A stretch of 47,500 nucleotides of DNA from contig ADNK01000640.1 in NCBI GenBank assembly GCA_000320545.1, forward strand, positions 1 through 47,500, in the 5' to 3' direction. Under the pieces are notes generated by a model, which had not been told where the DNA came from, did no database searches, and was given only the letters and a program-made list of their open reading frames with translations. Position numbers and translations under genes: made by a program. Shown one piece after another: positions 32,331-42,810 of the stretch (positions are counted from its first letter, which is position 1; each line of letters starts with the position of its first letter). Origin of the DNA: Bigelowiella natans CCMP2755 (taxonomy: Eukaryota; Cercozoa; Chlorarachniophyceae).

Positions 32331-35300
32331 TTGCTCACAGCAACAAAGCCAATTTGCATGAAATTGTGCTCCAGAAACGCTTTCCCGCAAGTGGAGATTT
32401 TTGCACAAAATTGGACAGGTTTGGGTCTGCAAATGCAAAAATGGACTGGGATTTGCAATCAAATGTGCATGTGTTTTTTTTTTCCGGAGAGCATGCTCAC
32501 CCAAAGCTCGAATCCCAAATTCCATGCGATCAGAGGAGCAGGCTTTCTGGTAGCAGCCTGCAGCCCAAAGCTTCAATTTGACTTTCTGAATCCCGATTTC
32601 CATCTGAGCAGGTGTGTTGTGAGACGTGGCAGCCAAGTGCTTGGAAAGGAGAATGTGAATCCACGCCCAGCCCAGAAGAGAAGAACGAGTGCGATTGCCA
32701 ACATTTCGAGAGAGAAGATGGAAGAACTGCAAAGAATGATGCTCCAGAAACAAGAAGAAAGCGACGAGGAGAGTAGCGAGGACATCGTGGGTGAGAACTC
32801 GCATTTTTTGCAAACATCTGACATCAAACTAAAATGAAGTGGTGTTTGTGTCATTTTGCACTGTGGCAGAGGTGATGGAAGGGCAGGACGAAAAGGCATG
32901 TGACAAGATGTTGAACCCATTTGTCGACACCATCCAGATGAAGAGAAATGGGATGATCACGACTTTTGGAATCGACAGCAAGCACAGCGATCAGACAGAG
33001 GACGAGGAAAAATTTGACGCAACCAACAGAAGCCTGAGTGACGTCGCGAGGGATGGCAATTTGGGGGATGTTGTTGAGCATGTGCAAACGAACATGTGGA
33101 GGCTGCAACGCGAAGAGGCTCTCAATCACACAGAAAGGAAAGACATCGTGGAGACAGCCGTGCGGTGCTTGCAGTTTTCACATGCACACATGACGCTTGG
33201 CCAGAAAGGCGCAAATCAGAAATGCGGCAGCTTGAACACCACGACCATCGTGGAAGAGCTTTTGCAAACTGACATTGTCGGCTTCGACATGGAGTTCCTG
33301 GCAGGGAATTTCCAGGAGCTCATGGTCTATTTGGTGCAAACATTGTGCTTCCACGACCCGGAAAATGCCCCAAAATGCAGAAACCTTGTGATGTTTTTGA
33401 TCGATGAGGTCGGGCAGAGCTTCGACTTTGCCTGCGCAGTGGAAGAGTTCGAGAATCGCAGAAACAACCATGTAGCCTTCGAAGATTTCTTCAGTGGAGT
33501 TCCTCTAGACAATCAGATGCCCACAGACATTGAAGCCACACGGGTTTGCTGGTCCAACGACAAAGACTACGAGAAGGTGTTTCCAGTGAAGTCCAGAGCC
33601 ATGGATGCTGTCATGCATCAACTTGCGCTTCGGAAGTTCAAAACTGACGGACAAGCAACATGCAGACAAGCAGAGGGAATTCACAAGCCGTGTTGCACGA
33701 AAATGAGCCCATCAGTGGGGAATGAAACGTGCTTGGAGAAACGGGGAAGTAGCGAAAAGTCGCACCTCCCCATCAAACAGTGCGTCCACAATTGCCCCAT
33801 CCCAAACCTGGCTTGCCAATCGGTTCTGAACGTCAAGCAACAAGTTGAGGCAATCGAGCAGTGCACAAGGAGAGACACACGACTCTCGACGAACACATTT
33901 CTTTGTGACTTTGAAGCGAAGGATGCTGATGGGAGAATGACTTCCTACCTCTGCGACGCGCATGGACACGGACTCTGCAAGGGCAGAGAGCAGTCTTGGT
34001 CCTCCGTTGCAAACACTGGTGAGGGAACAGAGCTAAGCGCAAGCGAGTTCGAGGCACAGCGTTTCACAAAGTCGCACCACCACAGCGATTTCCTTGATCC
34101 TCATGGGTGTTGGTTCCATCAGAATGGCAACGGCAATTTTCTGCATTTCATGCTGCGATTCCAGGACACCACAAGCAAAGGCACGGAGTTCGAGAGAAAG
34201 TGCTTTCCATGGAGTCTCGATGAAAATCAGGTGAAATTTCAAAAGAAGCGATGCCAAAAATGGCTGGATCTTGGGTTCAAGGCTAGCAAGAAGCGTCAGA
34301 GCACTGGCAAAATGCTCAACTACAACCCCTTCTTGGTGGAGCTCCATGAGTTTTGTGGGCTAGCAATGCAGATCTCATGCAAGCCCAGAGACATGACCAA
34401 GCGAGAGGTGCACACAGCTCACATGGGAGAAGCCGGGTCGGGTGAAACTGCGGTGACGGAACTCCTAGCTCTGATGGGAGGGCCCGACTCTGTGGTGAAG
34501 ATTGAATGCGATGACACCGAAAGCACCCTGTCATTTGACGAGCAGGAGTTGCGCAAAGACACGGTGAGAGCAATCGTGTTCGATGAAGCCCACAAGGCCG
34601 GAGATGAAGTCAGGCAGATGATTCACAAGTTCATTGGCAACGGCGTGGCTTCTTTGAATGCCAAATTTCAGCAGCTTGTGTGCAAAAACATGGGAGGATT
34701 CCGCGTGATTGTGACAATGAACGGGCCAATGAGCGAGGACATGATGTCGAACATCGCCTCTGCTGACCGTCGCATTCTCCCTCGCGCATTTGCAAGAGGA
34801 GCAGTCAAACACGATGATGTGGTTGCCGCGCAAACTTCACGTCATTTCCACCAGAGCGAAAGGTCTGCTTTGAGCAAGCCTGGGTGGCAGTCAAACCACA
34901 TGATCCACACTCTTCGCTCACCAAACAATTCCCATTTGTCGTGCACCATGGCTTTCTTTGGGGCAGACGTAGTGAAAAATCTGAAGTCGCAACTGGATGA
35001 CATTGCGCGCCAGCAGTGGCTTCTCGGTCGGACGGTGATGAAAGAGTTCATCGACGAAGGCTACCTGCAGATCTGCCCGCATTGCATCATGCCTTGCACG
35101 AACCTGAAGACCGCCTACGAGCTCTTCATGCAAAGCAGGTGCAGGGTTGGGATGAAGAAGCAGTTTCGGAAACTGAACGAAGAAAACTTTCTGCTCATCC
35201 AGAAGCTCACTGGATGTGGGATGTTCAAATGCCACCCTGATGCCAAGATGCCAGAACACACGCACTTGAAGGGTTCCAACAAATTGGCACTGGTCAGCGG

Positions 35301-36339
35301 AATCAACATGCCTGCTCCTGACTCTTCAGCCTGTCGATCTCTACATGCTGTGTGCGGCGAAAAAAACCGCAATGTGAACCCCATCCGAATGAATGCTGAA
35401 GATGTTCACGATGCCCATGTGGTGGGACTTCGAGTGTCGGAGAAAGGTCTCCTTTCCTTCAAGAACAAAGAGTTCAAGAACGCGGAAAGCACTTGCTGCA
35501 GCACCACAGATCTTGCGCATTTCGCCAAATTTTGCGCGGTTGTCGATGGCTGTGTTTCCATTGTGGACGACGAGGATTTTTGCTGCGGAAAACGATGTGA
35601 TTTTGATGAAGAAAGAGCATCCAACCCGTCAATGCAGACTGATCATGTGATGAATGTGGAAGAGACAAGGAACGTGAGGGTCATCATTGGCATTGCAAAT
35701 GCAAGTACCATGTGGGCAGAAAATGCAAAGGGAGAGCAGAAACTGTGGGAGCAGGTAAAAAAGCTCCCCAAAAAGTTCCGGATGCGTGAGTTCTGTGGGC
35801 ATCCTCTGAAATTTTCACAGGAAGGCACCGTGCTTGACCGCCCATTGCAAACAGAGACGGTTGTTGTCTCTGAAACTCAAATGTGGGATCGTTTTGTTCA
35901 CACTGGCATCCCTAGAAAAGAGCTTGCAAACCAAACTTGGCAAGAGGTCGTCGCTCGCCAAATTTTGGACAAATGTGCAGTTTTTTGTTCCACAGAAGAT
36001 CACCATGGCAACAAGATGATCAGCACACGCTTTGTTTTTCATGACACTGACGACAAGAGTGAAAGGAAAGAAAGCGCACGCCAGAAATTTTTTGAAGGGC
36101 CAGTCCAAGCGCAGCTACACCAACTTTCATGTGTCCTTTGTGCACAGTGGTGGCATCGCTTCAAACACCAGAAAGGCCACAATGACGAGGAACGTGCCAC
36201 ATTGAGGAAATTTTGTGCACACGAAAGCACAAGGTTCAAGTTCTCAGACACGTGTTTGCGGAAAACCAATCATTCCATGACGCAAAGTGTGTTGCATGCA
36301 GTCATGTTGACACATTTTCATTGCAACCATGCTTGCTAG
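32331..36339 (+). CDS. Giant AAA+-like ATPase with degenerate Walker A
   Basis: Two frames join across a 79-nt GT-AG intron (32791-32869, phase 1): the 3' part of 32331-32790 (KENVNP, KRR, acidic SDEESSEDIV) and 32870-36339. Numbered from the frame that opens at 32839, the latter spans about 1166 codons. Near residues 529-538 lies GEAGSGET, where an active P-loop would have GxxGSGKT: the lysine codon reads GAA. Walker B follows (VRAIVFDEAH, about 577-586), then a sensor-like RVIVTMN (about 622-628) and ADRRILPRAF with possible arginine fingers. A Cys pattern at about 745-755 (ICPHCIMPC) may bind zinc. The N-terminal 500 residues are helical and Cys/His-rich. AAA+ proteins remodel proteins or nucleic acids with ATP; the K-to-E change should abolish ATP binding. 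True 5' exons are uncertain. Confidence 0.65.
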
Positions 36340-36597
36340 TGCGCGATTTTGCATGCCATGAGATGTCGAAAAGTGCAACCAATGATGATCATGATGCTTC
36401 TTGCACTTGTCATCGTGACTGGAACAATGAACAATGACAACAAACCACATTTCCAAAATGCAACAAGACACTTGCAGTGCACGAAACGCAGTGCCTCGAG
36501 CTAAATCTAGCGAGGTCTAATTTTGGGCATGACGCCATGACAATGATGCTGCAACATTGACTAGCAACGTGTGTGCATGCACATGTGTGCATGCATG
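36340..36597. other. Spacer between AAA+ gene and hairpin
   Basis: AT/TG-rich spacer with ATGATCATGATG and GTGTGCATGCACATGTGTGCATGCATG-type alternating purine-pyrimidine sequence (about 36570-36598), which could adopt unusual DNA structure beside the hairpin. No gene was seen. Confidence 0.5.
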
Positions 36598-37245
36598 TTG
36601 AGCCTAGCTGTTTTGCTACATTGTGCATCACTTTTGGTTGTCGCATGGCAAACATGTAATCGATTTCACAGTTGTGAACTTTGGCACTTTTTTGAAAAAG
36701 TGACTTTCAAAAACCTGAATCTGCTCGACCATTTTGCAACTTTGAGTCATTTTTGTGTCATTGCCACTAGCAAAGGTGCAAAATGACGGCTGCATTGTCG
36801 TCTTTTTTTTTTTTTTGAACTCTTTTCAAAAGGCAGAAATTTGCTAGTTCACTGTTCACCATTCACAACTGTTACCATGACTAGCACGTGTGACAAACGT
36901 GGCACATTTGCTAGCAAAAATGACAAAAAGTGACACATGTTCAAATTTTTACTAGTGCATCATTCACAAGTGGAGTTGTGAATGGTGAATGGTGAACTAG
37001 CAAATTTCTGCCTTTCAAAAAGAGTTCAAAAAAAAAAAAAACAACAATGTAGCCGTCATTTTGCACCTTCACTAGCAGCAATGACACAAAAATGACTCAA
37101 AGTTGCAAAATGGTCGAGCAGATTCCAGGTTTTGAAAGTCACTTTTTCAAAAAAGTGCCAAAGTTCACAACTGTGAAATCGATTACATGTTTGCCATGCG
37201 ACAACCAAAAGTGACACATGATTGCACTCAAACAGTTAGGCTCAA
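36598..37245. repeat. Long hairpin: two inverted arms of about 270-290 bp
   Basis: The left arm, from TTGAGCCTAGCTGTT at 36598 to about 36885, is the near-perfect reverse complement of the right arm, about 36970-37245, which ends AACAGTTAGGCTCAA. About 85 bp separates them. Both arms share a stretch reading CGACCATTTTGCAACTTTGA, a T12-15 run and GGCAGAAATTTGCTAGTTCAC. No coding sequence. It could be a foldback element, or the remnant of a hairpin terminus of the block. Confidence 0.9.
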
Positions 37246-37393
37246 AGGCAATGCCCAGAGAAGGAGTTGTTTTTGTGTCATCACTACTAGTCAAAACAAA
37301 TTGCAATCTGTGAGACGGATGTGATGAATTGATTGAATCTTTTCAATGGTCATCCTGATGTAGCTTTGCAAAGCAGCGGCTACAGCGCTCATG

Positions 37394-37804
37394 TCATGTC
37401 CATTTGTCCATTCTGTCACATGTTGCCGCGAATGTGGATTGCAATCTGTCCTTGACCAATTCCCTGATTTTAGCATTTTCTACAAACAACAACTTGCTGA
37501 CATGCACTTGCTTTGTTGCGAAGCGAGCCTTGGACACCTGTACTAGAACGTTTGCCCGAGCAAAACTAGAGTTTCCAATGTGTATGCCTTTGATTTCTTC
37601 GTCATAGACATCGGAGAAGTCAACATGTCTTGTGATGATTACCTCTGAATGCAGCAATTTATCATCATTTTGGGCGTGTTTCAATTTTTCTTTTAGTTGC
37701 TTGTTTTCGTTTTGAAGATTTTGCACAAGGACATCTTTGAGTACCTTGCATGTAGAGGTAAATAGGGGCGCTGCGTTTTTTATTGTTTTATTTGCTAAGC
37801 TCAT
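37394..37804 (-). CDS. Small coiled-coil protein, unrecognised
   Basis: 136 aa. Residues 20-50 form a short coiled coil (VQNLQNENKQLKEKLKHAQ), followed by a beta-prone region (SEVIITRHVDFSDVYDEEI) and a basic helix at the end. It lies 103 bp downstream of the 2OG-SET gene on the same strand, so it may be co-expressed with it. The DNA here is AT-rich, like the A/B/C elements and unlike the block to the left. No family was recognised. Confidence 0.55.
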   Translation of the reverse strand: MSLANKTIKNAAPLFTSTCKVLKDVLVQNLQNENKQLKEKLKHAQNDDKLLHSEVIITRHVDFSDVYDEEIKGIHIGNSSFARANVLVQVSKARFATKQVHVSKLLFVENAKIRELVKDRLQSTFAATCDRMDKWT

Positions 37805-37907
37805 ACTTTTATGTTAAATTTACACATTGATGAATTGCAAGTACTGCATAACATATTAAATTTTATATTTTATTATGGAAACTTATGAATAGCGCATCAA
37901 GTATATG

Positions 37908-39017
37908 TCATGGTTTGAGAATAATTTCTGAAAAAGCTTTTACGGGTTTTGTAATACTGATGTAAACTTTATCATCCCGAATTTTGATTTTCGCGTTGTA
38001 ATCTTCTTGGTGTTTCTGGGCAAACACTGCCATGTTATCTTTTCCAGTATCTTTTCTTGTTGTGTGGAGATATGCAATTCGACGTTTGCAATTTTTGAGT
38101 TTGAAGTAAGATTCAGATGAAGAAATGCGGGAATTTGATGGCAACTTATTTATTACTTTCCCCTTATATTCGATTGTATACCCAACTTTAAGATTTCTTT
38201 TTGTAAACAGTCCGTAACCAGCGTCTTTTATGTGTGAGATTTTGCGATACAAGTGATTAACATCGTTTTTGTATTTTTTGTGATCGAGAAGATGAATACT
38301 GGAATTGAAATCTATAATCGACTTGACGCCTATGTAGGCATGAAGACACAGTGACAGTTCGTTACTTTTATTAGAACCTCCAGAGTGGAAGAATAAAGGG
38401 TGCATGAAGTAAACTTTCCCAAGTTCTAATTCCAGATTGACGATCTTATCGATTGGGCAATCTTTTCGATTTATCTTATGTGAACCCGGAATGACCCTGA
38501 TAGTCCTGGCAGTTAAAGGTATTATCACACTACAAAGAACGAGCGTCTTATTGACACTCAAGTAATTTTCATACCCAAGTTCCTTTGCATTTTCCCTGTC
38601 GAAGTCAGTGTGTATTAACTGTTCTTTGCAATTTTTTTCAGTGACAATGATGCTAAGATGCTGGGCCTTGATTGGGTTTGAACAAGAAAGACCAACCTTA
38701 TATCCGTTGAAATGAGCTGTAGCAGCAACTTTTTTGACCATTTCCATGATTTCTTTTGCAGAATTGATACATGTTTCCTTTTCTGATTTTGTAAAGCCTG
38801 GCACCTTTTCTAGGTGTGATAGATAGAATATCAATCGTCTTCCTTTGTAATCTGTTGTTAGGCTGTCTTCTACATCATTCAAAACCGTATTGAATATAAG
38901 GTCACGGTCGTCACTTTTATGCAACTTTTTCGTAAAGTCTTCAATATTCTTTAGATGAAGTTTAGCCGATTCCGGTAAACTTCTATAGGCAATTCCGTTA
39001 AGTTTCATGTTTTTCAT
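37908..39017 (-). CDS. Fusion of a 2-oxoglutarate/Fe(II) oxygenase-like and a SET-like domain
   Basis: 369 aa from ATG 39017; the frame stays open without ATG to about 39190, so a longer or spliced N-terminus with a basic SRKKPRSYTKKN stretch is possible. Residues about 110-235 resemble a phytanoyl-CoA-type 2OG/Fe(II) oxygenase: H136-x-D138 in HTDFD, VIPGSH at 175-180, and a distal H211 in PLFFHSGGSN. Residues 265-369 resemble a SET domain: AGYGLFTKRNLKVGYTIEYKG at the start, then NMAVFAQKHQEDYNAKI in place of the usual N-x-x-x-F-x-NHS, and a closing VYISITKPVKAFSEIIL. SET proteins methylate lysines; 2OG oxygenases hydroxylate or demethylate. The NHS motif is degenerate and the final aromatic after the SET core is missing (the chain ends at KP). 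Located between the hairpin and element C. Confidence 0.7.
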   Translation of the reverse strand: MKNMKLNGIAYRSLPESAKLHLKNIEDFTKKLHKSDDRDLIFNTVLNDVEDSLTTDYKGRRLIFYLSHLEKVPGFTKSEKETCINSAKEIMEMVKKVAATAHFNGYKVGLSCSNPIKAQHLSIIVTEKNCKEQLIHTDFDRENAKELGYENYLSVNKTLVLCSVIIPLTARTIRVIPGSHKINRKDCPIDKIVNLELELGKVYFMHPLFFHSGGSNKSNELSLCLHAYIGVKSIIDFNSSIHLLDHKKYKNDVNHLYRKISHIKDAGYGLFTKRNLKVGYTIEYKGKVINKLPSNSRISSSESYFKLKNCKRRIAYLHTTRKDTGKDNMAVFAQKHQEDYNAKIKIRDDKVYISITKPVKAFSEIILKP

Positions 39018-39379
39018 GGTAATGGGGTTTTTCTTGGTATAACTTCGAGGTTTTTTCCTACTGGGACCGGTCGCATTGACTACATCTTTTGCCTTATATA
39101 TTGATGGAAAAGACTGATAAGTAAGTAATACTTTGCAAGATGCATTAAAAGGTATAAATAAATTAGTACCAATGAATAAGAATAAAATTTAATTTATCTC
39201 ATTTTGAGTTGAAGGTAGTATAGTATGACATACAATACTGTCTTGGTCATTATCAGGTAGTGGCCAAAAGCGTTTCCTTATATTCAGAGCAAATGTTTGA
39301 GCAGCTTCTGTTATCATCTGTGGTCAATGTATGTACAGCAGTTAAATGCCTCCTATGTATAAAACAATATAAATATAGA

Positions 39380-40684
39380 AATATGAATACCCCCCTCCTA
39401 CTATTTAATTCAGCCCTACCTTCTACAGAAATAATCACTGCGTAACCAGGGTATTAAGGTAGGTTCGTGGGCCAGTTTAAAATTGGAGATATGAAACACA
39501 GGAGAGTCTCTGGAAATTTGACCAACTCGAGACCTTTATGTATAGAAATATGAATACCCCCCTCCTACTATTTAATTCAGCCCTACCTTCTACAGAAATA
39601 ATGACTGTGTAACCAGGGTAGGTTCGTGGGCCAGTTTAAAATTGGAGATATGAAACACAGGAGAGTCTCTGGAAATTTGACCAACTCGAGACCTTTATGT
39701 ATAGAAATATGAATACCTCCCTCCTACTATTTAATTCAGCCCTACCTTCTACAGAAATAATCACTGCGTGACCAGGGTAGGTTCGTGGGCCAGTTTAAAA
39801 TTGGAGATATGAAACACAGGAGAGTCTCTGGAAATTTGACCAACTCGAGACCTTTATGTATAGAAATATGAATACCCCCCTCCTACTATTTAATTCAGCC
39901 CTACCTTCTACAGAAATAATGACTGTGTAACCAGGGTAGGTTCGTGGGCCAGTTTAAAATTGGAGATATGAAACACAGGAGAGTCTCTGGAAATTTGACC
40001 AACTCGAGACCTTTATGTATAGAAATATGAATACCTCCCTCCTACTATTTAATTCAGCCCTACCTTCTACAGAAATAATCACTGCGTGACCAGGGTAGGT
40101 TCGTGGGCCAGTTTAAAATTGGAGATATGAAACACAGGAGAGTCTCTGGAAATTTGACCAACTCGAGACCTTTATGTATAGAAATATGAATACCCCCCTC
40201 CTACTATTTAATTCAGCCCTACCTTCTACAGAAATAATCACTGCGTAACCAGGGTAGGTTCGTGGGCCAGTTTAAAATTGGAGATATGAAACACAGGAGA
40301 GTCTCTGGAAATTTGACCAACTCGAGATAGTCCTGGGATATATATTATTTTAGGGATAAGTATAAATAAAGACCAATTAATGCAAAATTATACCCTTTAC
40401 ACGAGTTTTATGTAAAAAGGGATATTTGCGGAATATCGAAATAAGTCAAAATTAAACCCTATAAATACCCATATTAGACAAATATTTGAGTTTTATGGTA
40501 GATATACTGGGTACGACTCGTATATATAGAAGAAATTATGAGGTTTAGAGAGATAAATACAAAATTACAAGATTTTACAAGACTTAAAACAAATACAGAG
40601 AAACGAAATGTAAATTTCCAAAAGCAAAATATAGTTGTCGCGGTCGTGAATTATAGACCGTGCATATTAAGAAACAGTTCTTAT
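39380..40684 (+). mobile_element. Element C: third member of the palindromic-end family
   Basis: The right part (about 40340-40680) is nearly identical to the right part of element A, and ends TGCATATTAAGAAACAGTTC then TTAT. The palindromic end is in the opposite orientation to that of A and B (ACAG loop instead of CTGT). The left boundary is not visible: homology starts with the satellite at about 39380 and no left palindrome was found. It may extend left to include the 2OG-SET and coiled-coil genes (AT-rich from about 37250). Confidence 0.75.
39385..40330 (+). repeat. 159-bp satellite array in element C
   Basis: Six units begin at 39385, 39552, 39711, 39870, 40029 and 40188. The first is 167 bp because of an 8-bp insertion. 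Units alternate between two variants (CCCCCCTCC with AATGACTGTGTAACC; CCTCCCTCC with AATCACTGCGTGACC), so units 2-3 and 4-5 form a 318-bp higher-order repeat. Confidence 0.95.
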
Positions 40685-40794
40685 TATCAACTAAAGTACA
40701 GCTTGTCGCGGAGTGTGAACCGCATGTATTTTTGCTCTCATACCATTGGCCGTTACTGTCAAAATATGTAGTTCATAATTCGATTGTCGCGCAG

Positions 40795-40940
40795 GGAAAG
40801 TCCTCGTGGCTATGACGCCTGAGGGCATCCCGAATCTCCGACAGAATCTAGGCAAAAAATACAGGACATTTCTCATGGACGGCAACGAGCGTTTTGCTCT
40901 CAACCAGATCGCTCATTTTGACGAGGAGACATCTACGTGA
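40795..40940 (+). pseudogene. Last exon of a host gene cut off by element C
   Basis: After an acceptor (TCGCGCAG) a frame of 48 codons runs to TGA. It reads KVLVAMTPEGIPNLRQNLG, then KKYRTFLMDGNERFALNQ and an acidic end. It looks like a real C-terminal exon (phase 1 entry), but no upstream exon is visible because element C ends only 110 bp before it. The gene is either broken or continues left of C. Family not recognised. Confidence 0.55.
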
Positions 40941-41465
40941 CACATCATGCGTTACCTTGAGTTACTTGTAGATCTACCGCCAAAAAACTCGAAATAACTC
41001 CCAACCCGAAACCTGGGGAGAACAATTTCGGCAAAGACCTCATCGCAATGAGGTAGATCTAATAACAGCAGTGTAGATGTTCAGCTCGCCCCCCATTGCT
41101 GCCCAGTGCCACTCATAGTTCATAGTTTACCATTTTGAACTCCATGGAATTCAAAGCTTCGCTGTAGACATTTTTTAGGCGTACCCCGAAGCGTTGGGGT
41201 TGCGCTGCTCATCTTGCGATCTCACGAGGCGCAATTTTGAGCAACGGAAAGAGGAAGGAGGAGGGGAACTAATTGGTCGGGAGGAGAGGGAAGTTGCGTC
41301 ATTTACCTAAATTTTCTGTTTCGTTTTTCCATAACCTATCCGACAAGGAAAGCCAGGGTTATTGATTTCTACGACGAATGATCGCCCTCTCGCCATACGG
41401 TGGAGCTATCCTATTCACGTAAGAGCAACGGGGAAGGCGAAGGCAGTAGCAGGATCAGCGACAGA
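40941..41465. other. Intergenic region upstream of the 11-exon gene
   Basis: About 525 bp between a broken gene end and the ATG at 41466. It should hold the promoter of the downstream gene; no motif could be named. GC content is host-like and no element sequence is present. Confidence 0.5.
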
Positions 41466-41784
41466 ATGAGTAGCGGTGGCAACCAACAGGCACAATGGGC
41501 GAGAAAAATGTCTCGCGCAATTCCAGGAAACCTGAGATTAGTCCTTGCGAACAACTCAGAACCATCCCCGTGCACAAAGGTATGATGTATTTGTCACACC
41601 GCTGCCATGAGAACGTAGTGTATCAAAATGATCAGAAGGGGGGTGACAAATTATCATCGCGTTGTGGTCGACTTGATATCCATCGTGTCTTGCTGCGGGA
41701 ATGGAATGAACTGAAAATACCGTTGTTATACTTGCAGCTTTTTGATGGATTGTTCATTGGAAATAGGCACGTGTCCCAGGTACT

Positions 41785-41839
<55 letters not shown>

Positions 41840-42775
41840 GATAAGATAGACTCTCTATATTATATCTATGCGTTGCGTTTGGGTTTGTGTGTGTGTGTGT
41901 GTGTGTGTAGTATGTATGAGTGTCTATCGAGTATCTATAAAGCATCATTTTCTCCTCACTTAGGACTTCCACTTTTTGCGAATGAACAAAATTACGCACA
42001 TTGTTAATTGCTCCGGTAAAAGTTTCCGTCTATTTTAAAGAACAAATCAACACAACACAACACAACACTTACCATATAAAAAGAAAAGAAATATATGGGG
42101 TGCAGAGGCTTACCATGTACTCAAACATTGTCTCAGAGCATGATCACGCTACTAATTTATTGACGAAACGCATCACTATCACTACAACAGGGAACAGTAT
42201 ACCAAACAGAGCCTCTCGGATTGGTGTCAAGTATCTTACATTTCGCTGGACTGGATCGTCTAAGACCCAGGTTGTTAGGATATTCTCTCCTGACCACCCC
42301 CTCTTTTTCTCCTTCTTTCCGACTCTCCTATTTTTTTGCTTCGAAGCTCTGTATGTGTTGGTAGGAAAGAGGGAGAGAGAGAGAGAGAGGAAGAAAGAGA
42401 GAGAGAGAGAGAGAAGAAAGGGAAGGAAGGAGATTGAGAGCGACGTATAGTAGGGACGGTGCAAGCTTTGACATATCTTCTCTTTACCCATTCTTATTCT
42501 TCACGCAGCTTTTCGATGGAAAGGGAACGCGGATCGGCTACTTGCAAAAGTTCATAGACGCTGGCCGCCAAAACGGAACAAGTGAGTAGTGTAGAATACC
42601 TACCACACCTTCTTTCTTTCTACGCACAAGGGGGAGGTGAGGTGGTTATTGCAAAGAAGATGTGACTCTAAATGGGGGAGAGGAAATCACGAAGGCGTGT
42701 GGAAGAATTCAAGGAACCATCGTGCAATTTTCTTAGTCGAAACGACAAGTTTTATTGAATATTTTATACGTATGT

Positions 42776-42810
<35 letters not shown>

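Larger units (their letters stand above)
26482..37245. other. Compositionally distinct gene-dense block, virus-like or giant mobile element
   Basis: From the end of element B to the distal arm of the hairpin, the DNA changes character. Microsatellites almost disappear, TTTGCA/TGCAAA and CAAATG-type words become frequent, and open frames follow closely on both strands. Encoded proteins are unusually rich in Cys, His, Met and Phe, and most match nothing I know. Contents: coiled-coil fragment, DUF378 protein, several orphans on plus and minus strands, and an AAA+-like giant protein. At least one intron appears real (32791-32869), so the genes may be spliced like host genes. A large integrated virus-like element or giant transposon is a reasonable reading, but no capsid, polymerase, integrase or packaging gene was recognised. 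Unusual host DNA remains possible. Confidence 0.5.

Noticed and set aside
34400-34500. Classifying the AAA+-like protein as an SF3 replication helicase
   Set aside because: Walker B is DEAH and the sensor reads VTMN, unlike the usual SF3 motifs, and no origin-binding or nuclease domain was seen.
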